64,000 bases of DNA from assembly GCA_021442155.1 (NCBI GenBank), contig JAKCPB010001392.1:62001-126000 (forward strand), given 5' to 3'. The DNA comes from Cymbidium sinense. Taxonomy: Eukaryota > Streptophyta > Magnoliopsida > Asparagales > Orchidaceae. Shown one piece after another: positions 1 to 12,600 of the stretch; within the stretch, counting starts at the first letter, position 1, and every line of letters starts with the position of its first letter. The notes below the pieces were generated by a model. It was not told where the DNA came from. It saw only the letters and a list, made by a program, of their open reading frames with translations, and made no database searches. The translations under genes were made by a program, and so were the position numbers.

Positions 1-3000
1 TTTTATATTTTCTTTAGTTTAGTTTATTTATTTTAGTTTAGGTTTTTTATTTTAGTTTATTTTTTAGGTTTAAGTTTAGGTTTAGTTTATTTTTTAGTTT
101 TTTTTTTTTTATTTTATTGTTTAGGTTTCAATTTTATTTTTTATTTTTATTTTTAGGTTTAAGTTTTTATTTTATTTATTAGGTTTAGGTTTTAGGTTTT
201 ATTTTTTAGTTTAGGTTTAGGTTTATTTTTAGTTTATTTTATTTTATTTAGTTTAGGTTTAGGTTTAGGTTTAGTATATTTTAAGTTTAGTTTTAAGTTT
301 TATTTATTTTAGTTTAGATTTAGGTTTATTTTATTTTTATTTTAGGTTTAGGTTCTTTTTTTAGTTTAGGGTTTAGGTTTTATTTTTTATTTATTTTTAG
401 GTTTCACTTTTAGGAATATTTTTTTAGGTTTAGGTTTTTATATAGCTTTTATTTTTTTTATTTTAGATTTATGTTATTTTTATTTTAGGTTATGTTTTTA
501 TTTTATTTTAGTTTTTTCTTTTTCTTAGTTTATTTTAGGTTTTTAGGGTTAGTTTAGGGTTTAGGGTTTAAGGTTTAATGTTTTAAGGTTTAGGGTTGTA
601 GATTTAGGGTTAGTTTTAGGGTTTAAGGTTTAGGGTTTAGGGTTTAGGATTTAGGGTTTAGGGCTTAGGGTTTAGGGTTTAGGGTTTTAAAAAATTAAGT
701 AAATCAATAGGTTTATGTTTACTTAGTTTATTTTTTATTATTTTAATTTATTTTATTTGCATTTTTATTTAGGATTATTTTTTATGTTTTAGGGTTTAGG
801 TTTATTTTTTAATTTATTTAGTTACTTTAGGTTTAGGTTTAGGGTTCAATGTTTAGGGCTTAAGGTTTAGAGTTAGGGTTTAGGGTACAGGGTTTAGGGT
901 TTAGGGTTTAGGGTTTAAGGTTTTAGGGTTTATGCTTTTAGGGTTTAGGGTTTAGGGTTAGGGTTTATGGTTTTTTAGGGTTTAGGGTTTAGGGTTATAG
1001 GTTTTAGTTAGGGTTTATGGCTTTGCATTTTCTTTTTTATAAGTAATCGATAGGTTTTTTTGTTTATTTAGTTTATTTTTTTTATGTATTTTAATTTATT
1101 ATATTATTTATTTTTAACTATTATTTAGTTTAGTTTATGTTTTTTTTAGTTTTTATTTAGCTTTTATTTTATTTTATTTTATATTTATTTTATTTTATTT
1201 AGGTTTTTTAATCTTAGGTTTATTTTATTTTTTATTTTAATTTTGGTTTTTATTTATTTTATTTTAGTTTAATTTTTATTTTAATTTATTTTTAGGTTTA
1301 AGTTTAGGTTTTAGTTTAGGTTTTTATTTTATTTTATTTTATTTAAGTTTAGGTTCTTTTATTTATTTGATTATTAGGTTTTATTTAGTTTAGGTTTGTG
1401 TATTTAGGTTTTAGTTTATGGTTTAGGGTTTGGGTTTGGTTTAGGGTTTTAGGGTTTTGATTTTTTAGGTTTAGGGTTTAGGGTTAAGGTTTAGTTGGGT
1501 TTAGAGTTTAGGATTTTTTTAAAATTAAATAGGTAGGTTTAGATTTATTTAGTTTATTTTTTATTTTTGGTTTAATTTATTTTTTTATTTGTTTATTTTT
1601 ATTTTTATTGTTTAGTTTCTTTTTTTTAGGTTTATTTATTTTAGTTTATTTTAGGTTTAGGTTTAGGTTTATACTTATTTTTTAGTTTAGTTTATTTTTA
1701 TTTTTTCAAGTTTAGGTTTTATTTTTTAATTTTAGGTTTAGCAATAAATGTTTATTTTATTTTTTTTATGTTTAAGTTTTACGTTTTTATTTTAAGTTTA
1801 TTTTTAAGCTTTATTTTTTCATTTAGGTTTAGGTTTAATTTTAGTTTATTTTATTTTATTTAGTTTAGGGTTTAGGTTTAGTTTTTTTTAGGTTTAGGTT
1901 TAGGTTTTATTTATTTTTGTTTAGTTTATTTTAGTTTAGGATTATGTTTAATTTATTTTATTTATTTTATGTTTAGGTTTTTTTTAGTTTAATGTTTAGG
2001 TTTTATTTTTTATTTATTTTTAGGTTTAGGTTTTTATTTAGTTTTTAAATTATTTTATTTTATGTTTATTTGATTTTACTTTACATCTAATTTTATTATT
2101 AGGCTTTTATTTTTTGATTTATTTTATTTTGTAGTTTAGTTTATTTATTTTATTTTATTTTATTTGTTTTTTATTTTATTTTAACATTTAGGATTAGGTT
2201 TTTTTAGGTTTTAGTTCATGTTTTTATTTTACTATATTTTTATTTTATTTAGGTTGAGGTTTTTTATTTATTTTATTTTTAGGTTTTATTTAATTTAGGT
2301 TTAAGTTTTTAGGTTTTTTTTTTTTAAGGTTTAGGATAGGGTTTAGGGTTTATGGTTTAGGGTTTTAGGGTTTAGGGTTATAGGGTTTAGGTTTAAGGTT
2401 TAGGGTTTAGGGTTTAGGGTTTAGGGTTTAGAGTTTAGGGTTTTTTAGAGTTTAGGGAATAGGGTATAGGGTTTAAGTTTTAGGGTTTGGGGTTTAGGGT
2501 TGTAGGTTTAGGGTTTATGTTTTAGTAAAATAGTTAATTATTTAGTTTATTTTTTATTAATTTTAATTTAGTTTATTTTTTATTTTATTTATTTGAGTTT
2601 ATTTTTTAGGTTTATGTTTAGGTTTAGGTATAATTTTTAGTTTAGTTTTATTTTTATTTTATTTTTTTAGTTTAGGTATTTATTTTATTTTTTTAGGTTT
2701 ATGTTTTAGGTTTTTTATTTAGGTTTATTTTTAGTTTTAATTTTTAGTTTAAGTTTACCTTTATTTTTAGTTTACTTTTATTTAGTTTAAGGTTTAGCTA
2801 TAGTTTATTTTAGTTTAGGTTTTGGTTTATTTAGGTTTTTATTTTATTTATTTTATGTTTAGGTATTATTTTTATTTATTTTTAAGTTTTATTTTTTTTG
2901 GTTTATTTATTAGGTTTAGGTTTTATTTAGTTTATATTTTATTGTATTTTAGGTTTATTTTATTTTTATTTTACATTAAGTTTTTATTTTATTTAGGGTT

Positions 3001-6000
3001 TTCATTCTTTAGTTTTTTTTATTTTATTTAGTTTAGTTTTGGTTTTTATTTATTTTATTTTAGTTTATTTTAATTTTATTTTATTTTTAAGTTTAGGTTT
3101 AGGTTTTGATTTTGGTTTTGGTTTTATTTTATTTTATTTAGGTTTAGGTTTTTTTATTTATTTGGTTAATAAGTTTTATTTAGTTTATTTTTAGGTTCTT
3201 AGGTTTTTAGGTCTTTAGGTTTTTAGGTTTTTATGGTTTTGGGTTTAGGGTTTAGGGTTTAGGGTTTTAGGGTTTATGGTTTTAGGATTTAGGGTTTAGG
3301 GTTTAGTGTTTATGCTTTAGGGTTTTAGGTTTTTAGGGTTTAGGGTTGAGGGTTTTTTTAAAATATTAAGTAAATCGGTAGGTTTAGGTTTATTTAGTTC
3401 CTTTAGTTTAATTTTTTATTTTAGTTTAATTTTTTATTTTATTTTTATATAAGTCTATTTTTTATTTTTATTTAGTTTAGTTTATTTAATTTAGTTTATT
3501 TTTTAGGTTTAGGTTTAGGTTTATGCTTATTTTTTAGTTTAGTTTTATTTTGATTTTATTTTTTAGGTTTAGGTTTTATCTTTTATTTTTAGGTTTACGT
3601 ATAGGTATTTATTTTATCTTTTTAAGTTTAGGTTTTAGGTGTTTATTTTAGGTTTATTTTAAGGTTTTATTTTTTAATTTAAGTTTAAGTTTATTTTTAG
3701 TTTATTTTATTTCATTTAGTTTAGGATTTAGGTTTAGTTTATTTTAGGTTTAGGTTTAGGTTTTATTTATTTTAGTTTAGATTTAGATTTATTTTATTTT
3801 ATTTTTCTTAGGCTTATGTTTTTTTTAGTTTAGGGTTTAGGTTTATTTATTTATTTATTTTTAAGTTTATTTTTTAGTTTTAGGTTATTATTTAATTTTT
3901 ATATTATGTTATTTTAGTTTTATTTTATTTTTATTTTACATCTAGTTTTTATTTTATTTAGGTTTTTATTTTTAGTTTTATTTTATTTTGAAGTTTAGTT
4001 TAGGTTTTTATTTATTTTATTTTAATTTAGTTTTTTTCTTGATTTTATTTTATTTTTACATTTATATTTAGGTTTAGGTTTCAGTTTAGGTTTTTTATTT
4101 TATTATATTATTTATTTTATTTAGGTTTAAGTCTATTTATTTATTTTATTTTCAGGTTTCATTTAGTTTAAGTTTAGGTTTTTAGGTTTTTAGGGATTAC
4201 GATTTATGGTGTAGAGTTTAGGGTTTAGGGTTTAGGGTTTAGGGTTTAGTATTGTAGGCTTTAGGGTTTAGGGTTTAGAGTTTAGGGTTTAAGATTTAGG
4301 GTTTAGGGCTTAGGGTTTTGGGTTTAGGATTTAAGGTTTAGGGTTTTAATGTTTAGGGTTTAGGGTTTAGGGTTGTAGTTTTTGGGTTCAGGGTTTAGGG
4401 TTTATGGTTTAGGGTCAGGGATTTTTTTTAATTTTTTTAATTTATATTTTTTAAATTAAGTAAACTCATAGGTTTAGGTTCATTTAGTTTATGTAGTTTA
4501 TTCTTTATTTATTTTAGTTTATTTTTTTGTTTTATTTATATTTATATTTAGTTTAGATTATTTATTTTAGGTTTATTTATTTAGATTATGTTTTTAATTT
4601 TAGTTTATTTTTTAGATTTAGGTTTAGGTTTATTTTTTAGTTTAGTTTTATTTTTTTTAGGTTTAGGTTATAGGTTGTTAGTTTAGGTCTATTTTTAGGT
4701 TTTATTTTTTAGTTTAGGTTTAATGTTATTTTTAGTTTGTTTTATTTTATTTAGTGTTTAAGTTTAGCTTTAGGATTAGTTTATTTTAAGTTTAGGTTTA
4801 TGTTTTATTTATTTTAGTTTAGTTTATTTAATTTTAGATTTAGGTTTAATTTTAAGTTTAAGGTTTAGGGTTTAGTTTAGTTTTAGTCAGGTTAGAATTA
4901 GGTTTAGGGTTTAGGGTTTAGAGTTTATGGTTTTAGGGTTTATACTTTTAGGGTTTAGTTTAGGTTAAGGTTTAGTGTTTAGTCTTAGGTTTAGGGTTTT
5001 GGGTTTAGGGATTAGGTCTAGGTTTAGGATTTAGCTTTAGTGTTTAGGCTTTAGGGTTTATAGTTTAAGGTTAGTTGGGTTTAAAATTAGGTTTTAGGTT
5101 TAGGGTTTTAGGGTTTAGTTTAGTTAGTTTAAGTTAGTTTAGTTGAGGTTTAAGGTTATGGTTATGGTTTAGGGTTTAAGGTTTAGGGTTTAGGATTTAG
5201 GGTTTAGGCTTTAGGGTTTAAAGTTTAGGGTTTAAAGTTTATTTTAGGGTTTAGGGTTTAAGGTTTAGTGTTTTATATTTTAAGGGTTTTTTATATTAAG
5301 TAAAATGGTAGGTTTAGGTTTATTAAGTTTATTTATTTTATTATGTTTATTTTTTTATTTATTTTAGTTTTTTGATTTTTATTTAGTTTAGTTTATTTAT
5401 TTTAGTTTAGGTTTTTTATTTTTATTAATTTTTTAGGTTTAGGTTTAGGTTTATGCCAATATTTTAGTTTGGTTTTATTTTTATTTTATTTTTTAGGTTT
5501 AACTTTTATTTTTAATTTTTAGGTTTAGGTTTAGGTTTTTATTTTATTTTTTTAGGTTTAGGTTTTAGATTTTAATTTTAGGGTTATCTTTAGGATTTAT
5601 TATTATTATTATTGTTTAGGTTTAAGTTTATTTTTAGTTTATTTTATTTTATTTAGTTTAAGGTTTAGATTTAGTTTATTTTTGATTTAGGTTTTATTTA
5701 TTTTAGTTTAGGTTTAGGTTTATTTTAGGTTGAGGTTTTTTTTTTAGTTTAGGGCCTATGTTTTATTTTTTATTTATTTTTAGGTTTCATTTTAAGGTTT
5801 ATTTATTAAGTTTAGGTTTTTATTTTACTTTATTTTTATTTTACATTTCATTTTTATTTTATTTAGGTGTTTTATTTTTAGGTTTATTTTATTTTTTAGT
5901 TTAAGTTTTTATTTATTTTATTTTAGTTTATTTTTTATTTTTTATTTTTTTATTTTACTTTTAGATTTAGGTTTACATTTAGGTTTAGGTTTAAGTTTTA

Positions 6001-6875
6001 GTTTATGTTTAATTTTGTTTTATTTTTTTATTTTATCGAGGTTTAGGTTTTATTTTGTTTAGGTTTTTATGGTTTAAGGTTTAGGGCTTACGATTTACCA
6101 TTTAAGGTTTAGTGTTTAGTGTTGTAAGTTTTAGGGTTTAGGGTTTAGGGTTTAGGGTTTATTTTTTAGGGTTTTAAGGTTTTGGGTTTAGGGTTTAGGG
6201 TTGTTGGTTTAGGGTTTAGGGTTTATGGTTAGTTTTAGGGTTTAAAGTTTAGGGTTAAGGTTTTTTATTATTTTATTATTTTATTATTTTAAAATAAAGT
6301 AAACTCCTAAGTTTTAGGTTTATTTAGTTTATTTTTATTTATTTTAGTTTATTTTATTTTTTTATTTCTATTTAGGTTTATTTTTAATTTTATTTAGTTT
6401 AGTTTATTTATTTTAGTTTAGGTTTTTTATTTTAGTTTATTTTTTAAGTTTAGGTTTAGGTTTATTTTTTAGTTCCATTTTATTTTTATATTATTTTTCA
6501 GGTTTAGGTTTTATTTTTTATTTTTAAGTTTAGGTTTAGGGTTTAAGTTTTATTTTTGGTTTAATTTTAGGATTTATTTTTTAGTCTACGTTTAAGTTTA
6601 TTTTTAGCTTATCTTATTTTATTTAAGGTTTAGGTTTAGGTTTAAGTTTAGGTTTAGTTTAGTTTAATTTAGGTTTAGGTTTTATTTATTTTAGTTTAGT
6701 TTATTTTAGTTTAAGTTTAGGTTTATTTTATTTTTATTTTAGGTTCAGGTTATTTTTATTTTAGGGTTTAGGTTTTATTTATTTATTTTTAGATTTATGT
6801 TTTTATTTAGTTTTTATTTTATTTTTTTTAAGTTTATCTTATTTTTATTTTAGGTTTAGTTTTAATTTTATTTAT
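1..6875 (+). repeat. Telomere-like higher-order satellite, block A
   Basis: The + strand is almost only T, G and A, built from TTTAGGG heptamers and AT-rich variants (TTTAGG, TTTTATTTTAGG). TTTAGGG-rich cores lie near 540-686, 840-1,015, 1,400-1,512, 2,330-2,523, 3,236-3,352, 4,196-4,425, 4,860-5,285 and 6,075-6,265. Most cores end in a junction box of the type TTTTAAAATTAAGTAAAC followed by TAGGTTTAGGTTTATTTAG (near 687, 1,513, 3,353, 4,447, 5,287 and 6,288; a weaker one near 2,524). A TTTTACATYTAG-like landmark recurs near 2,083, 2,973, 3,936 and 5,843. This shows units of about 0.83-1.1 kb. No gene is visible; open frames here are low-complexity Phe/Leu/Tyr strings. Confidence 0.9.
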
Positions 6876-6989
6876 GTAAAACTTATCGAATTAGTCATGA
6901 CATGAATCCTTCAAAATATTATGTTAATGCTATGGCATCCCCTAGAAGCGACACACTGCATGGCCTGAATATAGTGAAAAATGTGTAAG

Positions 6990-7880
6990 GGATGTTGCAT
7001 CGATGTCCGGGTGTAGTGTTAAATATGCAATGGTTCAAACATTATGGATGGATGTGGCAAAGAAGTTATTCCGTGAAACTAGAATTAGGTTAGGAACTTG
7101 GAATATAGGTTCCCTTACAGGTAAACTAATGAAATTAATAGATATTATGGTTCATTGGAAGATAAATATTTTATGTGTTCAAGAAACTAAATATGTTGGG
7201 AAGAAAGCCAAGGAGATAGATAGTTTAGGCTTTAAACTTTGGTATTCAGGTAGAAGTCGAATTAGAAATGGCATAGGTGTGATTATAGGTAAAAGTTTGA
7301 AGAATAATGTTATAAATATTAATAGATCAAGATTGAATTATAACTTTAAAATTATTAATACTAAGATTATCAATGTTATAAGTGTTTATGCTCTTCAAGT
7401 AGGTTTGGATGTAGGCTTAAAGAAAATTTTGGAATGAATTTGAGGGATTAATACAAAAGATACCTCTTGAAGAAAAAGTATTTATTAGAGGAGATTTAGA
7501 TGGACATATTGGTAGATTGCCAGAAGATTTAAAAGTATTCGTGGTGGTTATGGATTTGGAGTGCCTAATGAAGAAGGTAGGTATATATTAAATTTTGCTT
7601 TAGCCTATGCTTTTGCAGTTGCTAATACTTTATTTAAGAAAAGAGATGAGCATATTATTACTTATAAAATTGATCTAGTAAAAACAGTTGATTATTTTCT
7701 AGTAAGAAAAATATATCATTTAGATTGTAAAGATTGTAAGGTCATTCCAAGTCAAAGTTTAAATACCCAACATCGATTATTAGTTTTAGATTTTAAGATG
7801 AAAGATTGGAAGATGAAAAATAAATCAAATTATTGTCCTAGGATTAGATGTGCACAAAGAATACTAATAAATTTTTTTTA
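6990..7880 (+). pseudogene. RTE LINE endonuclease domain (broken)
   Basis: This is an apurinic/apyrimidinic-type endonuclease (exonuclease-endonuclease-phosphatase fold), which nicks target DNA. Frame 7,003-7,437 reads from an upstream Met through GTWNIGSLTGK, the QETK motif with the catalytic Glu, and GFKLWYSG. A frameshift near 7,437 and another before 7,561 move the reading to 7,561-7,881, where NEEGRYILNFA, the Asp of VDYFLVRK, the CKDCKVIPS segment and the catalytic His of TQHRLLV are visible. Key residues therefore survive although the frame is broken. A stop at 7,879 follows. The start is not certain, because plant RTE ORFs usually begin close to the AUG at about 7,003 or a little upstream. 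Confidence 0.85.
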
Positions 7881-9500
7881 AGAACAAGCTACAAAGCATA
7901 GAATTTAGGATGTTCATAAGGAAGCTAATGTTATGTGGGAAAAACTAACAAGTGAAATTAAGCAAGTTGCTGAAAATGTGCTTGGAGAATCAAAAGGAAA
8001 AACTTCTTATAATAAAAATAGTAGGTGGTGGACTCTGAATGTGCAAGAAATAATAAATTAATAAGAAGTGTTGTTATAAAACTTGGTTTATATTTAAAAA
8101 CTCAGTGAATTGGGAAAAATATAAAGTTACACAGAGATTCTAAGAAAGCAATATATGATGCAAAAAATTTAGCTTTCAGTGATTTATACAATAGATTAGA
8201 TACCAAAGAAGGTGAAAGATGTATGTATAAGTTAGCTAACCAAAGAGATAGGAGAAGTAAAGATCTAGCTCAATTATGGTGTATTAAGGATGAAAATCAT
8301 AAAGTACTTTTCTTGTAAAAGGATATTGAAAATAGGTGGATAATGTATTTTGATAAACTTTTCAATGAAGGATTTGAAAATACGATTGATTCTTGCAACA
8401 TTAATACCTTAAACAAAAATAAAGAATTTTGTTTTTTTCATCATATTAGTAAATTTGAAGTTAGAGAAGCTTTAAAGAAAATGAAATTTGAAAAAATAGT
8501 AGGACTTGATGATATTCAAATAGAAGTGTGGAAATGTTTAGGAGATCAAGGAATTGATTGGCTTAAAAATCTTTTTAATTTTATTTTAAAGACTAAAAAG
8601 ATGCCAGTTGAGTGGAGAAAGAGTTTTTTATTCCTATATTTAAGAATAGAGGTGATGCACAATATTGTGCAAATTTTAGAGGAATTAAGTTAATATGTCA
8701 TATTAAAATTATGGGAGAGAGAGAGTAATTGAGCATAGGTTACGATGTGATACAAAAGTTTCTCTGTCAGTTTGGTTTCATGCGGATAGATCTACTATGG
8801 ATGCTATACATTTATTAAGAGATTTGATGGAGAAGTTTAGAGAAAGCAAGGAGGATCTACATATGATATTTATTGATTTAGAAAGCTTATGATAAAGTTT
8901 GATAATGTTCTTTGGAGAGTTCTAGAAAATAAAGGAGTTAATATTGGTTATATTCAAGTCATTAAGGATATGTATACTAGAGTTGTTACTTGTGTCCAAA
9001 CATAAGGAGGATTGACAAAATATTTTCCTATTTGTTGGATTACATCAAGGATGCTTTAAGCTCTTATCTTTTTTTCTTTAGTTGTGGATGTTCTTACTAG
9101 GCATTTTATTGAAAGATGTACCTTGGTGTATGGTTTTTACTGATGACATTCTTCTTATTGATAAGACTAGAGAAGGAGTCCAAGAGAAACTTGAATTATA
9201 GAGGTTAACCTTAGAGTCTAAAATTTTTCATTTAAGTAGATCTAAAACTGAATATATGGAGTGTAATTTTAGTTATAGAAGTTATAGTGGTAGTGTTGTG
9301 ACATAAAGTTAAAAAGTCATTAAAAAGAGTGAGCGATTCGAATATTTATGCTCTATTGTTCAAAATGATGGTGAAATATATGTAGATGTTATTAGTAGAA
9401 TTCAAGTTAGATGGTTGAAGTGGAAGAATGCATTTGGCCTGTTGTGCGATAAAAATGTACCGCCTAAACTTAAGGGAAAATTTTATAAGATGGTGGTAAG
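7880..9500 (+). pseudogene. RTE LINE reverse transcriptase (broken)
   Basis: The reverse transcriptase of the same LINE, split by stops and frameshifts. The connector runs from 7,880 to 8,340. Frame 8,343-8,693 holds ALKKMKFEKIVGLDDIQIEVW and KKMPVEWRKS, the start of the RT fingers. Further pieces are HMIFIDLE near 8,860-8,885, the GLHQG-like stretch near 9,040-9,055, and FTDDILLIDKT near 9,130-9,170. The last is the catalytic box-C motif (family norm FADD), with both Asp residues kept. A YMECNF segment lies near 9,250 and a KWKNAFGLLCD segment near 9,420. No continuous frame remains, so no enzyme could be made. Confidence 0.85.
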
Positions 9501-9688
9501 TTTTGCAGTCTATAACCTCCATAGCTCCCTCGCCTCCATAGCCACCACTGTTCTGACCACCACCTCGATATCCACCAACACCTCCAGATCCCCAAGACCA
9601 CAGTAATCCCGCCTCCTCGCCGCCTCCACCCGCCAGATCTAGATTGAGCTGACGTGATGTTTTTTGTTAAGAGGTCTCCATTCATAGG
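9501..9688 (-). pseudogene. Glycine-rich RNA-binding protein fragment 1
   Basis: On the minus strand this fragment begins with the end of an RRM domain: MNG, then residues matching DLDGRNITVNEAQSRSGG of plant GRP7/GR-RBP proteins, here degraded to DLLTKNIT-SAQSRSGG. A glycine-rich tail follows (GGYRGGGQNSGGYGG in a shifted frame). Such proteins are nuclear or cytoplasmic RNA chaperones. The fragment has only about 60 codons, several frameshifts, and no stop or 3' UTR, because it is cut at 9,501 by the end of LINE copy 1. The upstream edge at 9,688 joins TTTAGGG repeat directly. It is one of four copies in the window and cannot be functional. Confidence 0.75.
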
Positions 9689-12600
9689 GTTTAGGTTTAG
9701 GTTTAGGGATTGGGGTTTAGGGTTTAGGGTTTAGGATTTAGGTTTAGGGTTTAGGATTTAGGGTTTAGGGTTTAGGGTTTAGGTTTAGGGTTTAGGGTGG
9801 TAGGGTGTTAGAGTTTATGCTTTTAAGATTTAGGGTTTGGGGTTAGGTTTAGGGTAGGGCTTAGCATTTAAGGTTTAGGATTTAGGGTTGTAGGATGTAG
9901 GTTTAGTGTTGGAAGTTTATAGTTTAGGGTTTAACATTAATTTGTTTGATTAGGCTTTAGGGTTTAGGGTTTTTTTAATTAAGTAAACTAGTAGATTTAG
10001 GTTAAATTAGTTTATTTAGTTTAGTTTTTATTTATTTTAGTTTAATTTATTTTTCATTTTTATTGAGTTTTATTTTTTATTTTCATTTAGTTTAGTTTAT
10101 TTATTTTAGATTTATTTATTTTAGTTTAGGTTTTTTATTTTAGTTTATTTTTTAGGTTTAAGTTTAAGTTTAGTTTTTTTTAGTTGAGTTTTATCTTTTA
10201 TTTTATTTTAGGTTTAGGCTTTATTTTCATTTTAGGTTTAGGTTTAGGTTTTATTTTATTTTTTTAGGTTTAGGTTTTAGGATTTTAGGTTTTATTTTTT
10301 AGTTTCGATTTAAGTTTATTTTTAGTTGAGTTTTATTTATATTATCTTTTAGGCTTAAGTTTTAGGTATTTATTTTAGGTTTACTTTTAGGTTTTATTTT
10401 TTAGTTTAGGTTTAAGTTTATTTTAAGTTTATTTTATTTTATTTAGTTCAGGTTTAGGTTAGGTTCAGTTTATTTTAGGTTTAGGTTCAGGTTTTATTTA
10501 ATTTAATTTAATTTATTTTAGTTGAAGTTTAGGTTTATTTTATTTTATTTAAATTTTAGGTTTAAATTTTCTTTTTTTAGTTTAGAGTTTTTTTTATTTA
10601 TTTTTAGGTTTCTTTAGGTTTTTTTACGTTTAGGGTTTAGTTTAGTTTTATTTTAGTTTATTTTGGTTTATTTTATTTTATTTTACATTTAGATTTTTTA
10701 TTCTTAGGTTTATTTTATTTTTAAGTTTAGTTTATGTTTTTATTTTTTTTATTTTAGTTTATTTTTATATTTTATTCTATTTTACTTTTAGGTTTTGGTT
10801 TAGGTCTTAGTTTTTATATTATATTATTTTATTTTGTTTAGGTTTAGGTTTATTTATTTATTTTATTTTCAAGGTTTATTTAGTTTAGATTTAGGTTTGG
10901 TGTTTAGTTTAAGGTTTAGAGGGTTTAGGGTTTTATGGTGGCCCAGGTCATGGTGGGGTTTAGGTTTTAATGTTTAATGTTTAGGCCTAAGGTTTTAAAG
11001 TCCTAAGGGGTCAGGGTTTAGGGTTTGGGGTTTTAGGATTTAGGTTTAGGGTGGGAAGATTTAGGGTTAGGGCGTTTAGTCAGGGTCAGTGGGTTAGTTT
11101 AGGGTTTAGGGTGGGTTTGGGTTTAGGGTTTAGTGGTTTGGTTTTTTTAAAATTAAACCAATAAGTTTAGGTTTATTGAGTATATTTAATTTATTTTTTT
11201 TATTTACTTTAATTTATTTCTTTTAAGTTTATTTTTTATTTTTATTTAATTTAGTTTATTTATTTTAGGTTTATTTATTTTAGTTTAAGTTATATATTTT
11301 AATTTATTTTTTGGTTTAGGTTTATGTTTAGGTTTATTTTTTAAGTTTAGTTTTATTTTTATTTTATTTTATAGGTTTAGGTTTTCCTTTAGTTTTATTT
11401 TTAGGCTTTTTCTTAGTTATGGTTTAGGTTTTTATTTAGTTTTTTTTATTTTGTTTATGGTTTTGATTTAGTTTATTTTAGGTTTAGGTTTTGGTTATAT
11501 TTCTTTTAGTTTAGTTTATTTTAGTTTAGGTTTAATTTAATTTTATTTTGTTAATTTGAGGATTGGGTGTTTTTTTAGTTTAAGGTTTAGATTTTTTTTT
11601 AGGTTATTATTTTATTTTATTTTTTAGGTTTAGTTTTTTATTTAGTTTTATTTTATACTTTAGGTTTATTTTGTTTTATTTTAAGTTTAGTTTTATTTTA
11701 TTTATGTTTTTTTAGTTTTTTTATTTTATTTTTAGTTTAGTTTAGGTTTTATTTTTATATTTTGTTTAGTTTTATTATATTTTATTTTAGTTTAGTTTAG
11801 GTTTAAGTTTAGGTTTTTTTATTTTATTTTGCTTTAAATTTTTTTATTTATTTTATTTTAGATGTTTAGTTTAGTTTAGGCTTTATGTTTTATGGTTGAC
11901 CATTTAGGGTTTAGGGGTAAACTTTAGGTTTAGAGGGTTTAGGGTTTGGCTGGGTTTGGGTTGGGCCTTGGGCCCAGGTAGTGCTAGGTTTAGGCACAGG
12001 GTCAAGGGTTAGTTTAGGGCCTGTGGAGAGCCCAGGTTTAGGGTTTAGGTCAGTCAGGGTAGGGTTAGTAGGCCTGGGTGGTGGGGAGTAGGGTAGTTAG
12101 GTCAGGTATAGGGTTTAGGAGGTTTAGATTATGGTTTAGGGTTTAGGCTTTTTTAATTAAGCAAACACGTTTAAGTTTATTTAGTTTATTTAGTTTATTT
12201 TTTATTTATTTTAGTTTATTTTATTTTTTATTTTTATTTAAGTTTTTTTATTTATTTAGATTTTTTATTTTAGTTTAGTTTTTAGGTTTAAGTTTTTATT
12301 TTATTTTTTTAGGTTTATGTTTTATGTTTTTTTTTAGGTTTTTTTCTAGGTTTTATCTTTTAGTTTAGGTTTAGGTTTATTTTTAGTTTATTTTATTATA
12401 TTTAGTTTAGGGTTATGCTTAGTTTATTGTAGGTTTAGGTTTAGGTTTTATTTAATTTAGTTTAGGTTTATTTTACTTTATTTATTTTAGGTTTAGGGTT
12501 TTTTATAGTTTAGGGTTTTGGTTTTGTTTTATTATTTTTTTAGGTTTATTTTTTAGGTTTAGGTTTTATTCAATTTATTTTATTTTATTTTATTTTAGGT

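Larger units (their letters stand above)
6876..9505 (+). mobile_element. RTE-clade LINE, copy 1, 3'-truncated
   Basis: A non-LTR retrotransposon of the plant RTE clade, which copies itself by target-primed reverse transcription. The satellite stops abruptly at 6,876. A short leader, then endonuclease and reverse-transcriptase remnants follow in the + direction. The element stops at about 9,500 in the palm-to-thumb part, where the second LINE continues for about 420 bp more, and it joins directly to an RNA-binding-protein fragment in the opposite direction. Losing the 3' end is unusual for a LINE, since new insertions normally lose the 5' end, so a later deletion or recombination is likely. 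Base composition is far more balanced than the surrounding satellite. Confidence 0.88.

Noticed and set aside
1..1000. A true chromosome end
   Set aside because: Cores are degenerate, spaced by AT-rich spacer, and run for about 49 kb with transposons and foreign DNA on the right side, where the G-strand would point to an end.
2822..3031. Open frame rich in Phe, Leu and Tyr (also 20,159-20,344 and 22,881-23,063)
   Set aside because: These are translations of T-rich satellite without stop codons by chance; no domain, and the same composition continues outside the frame.
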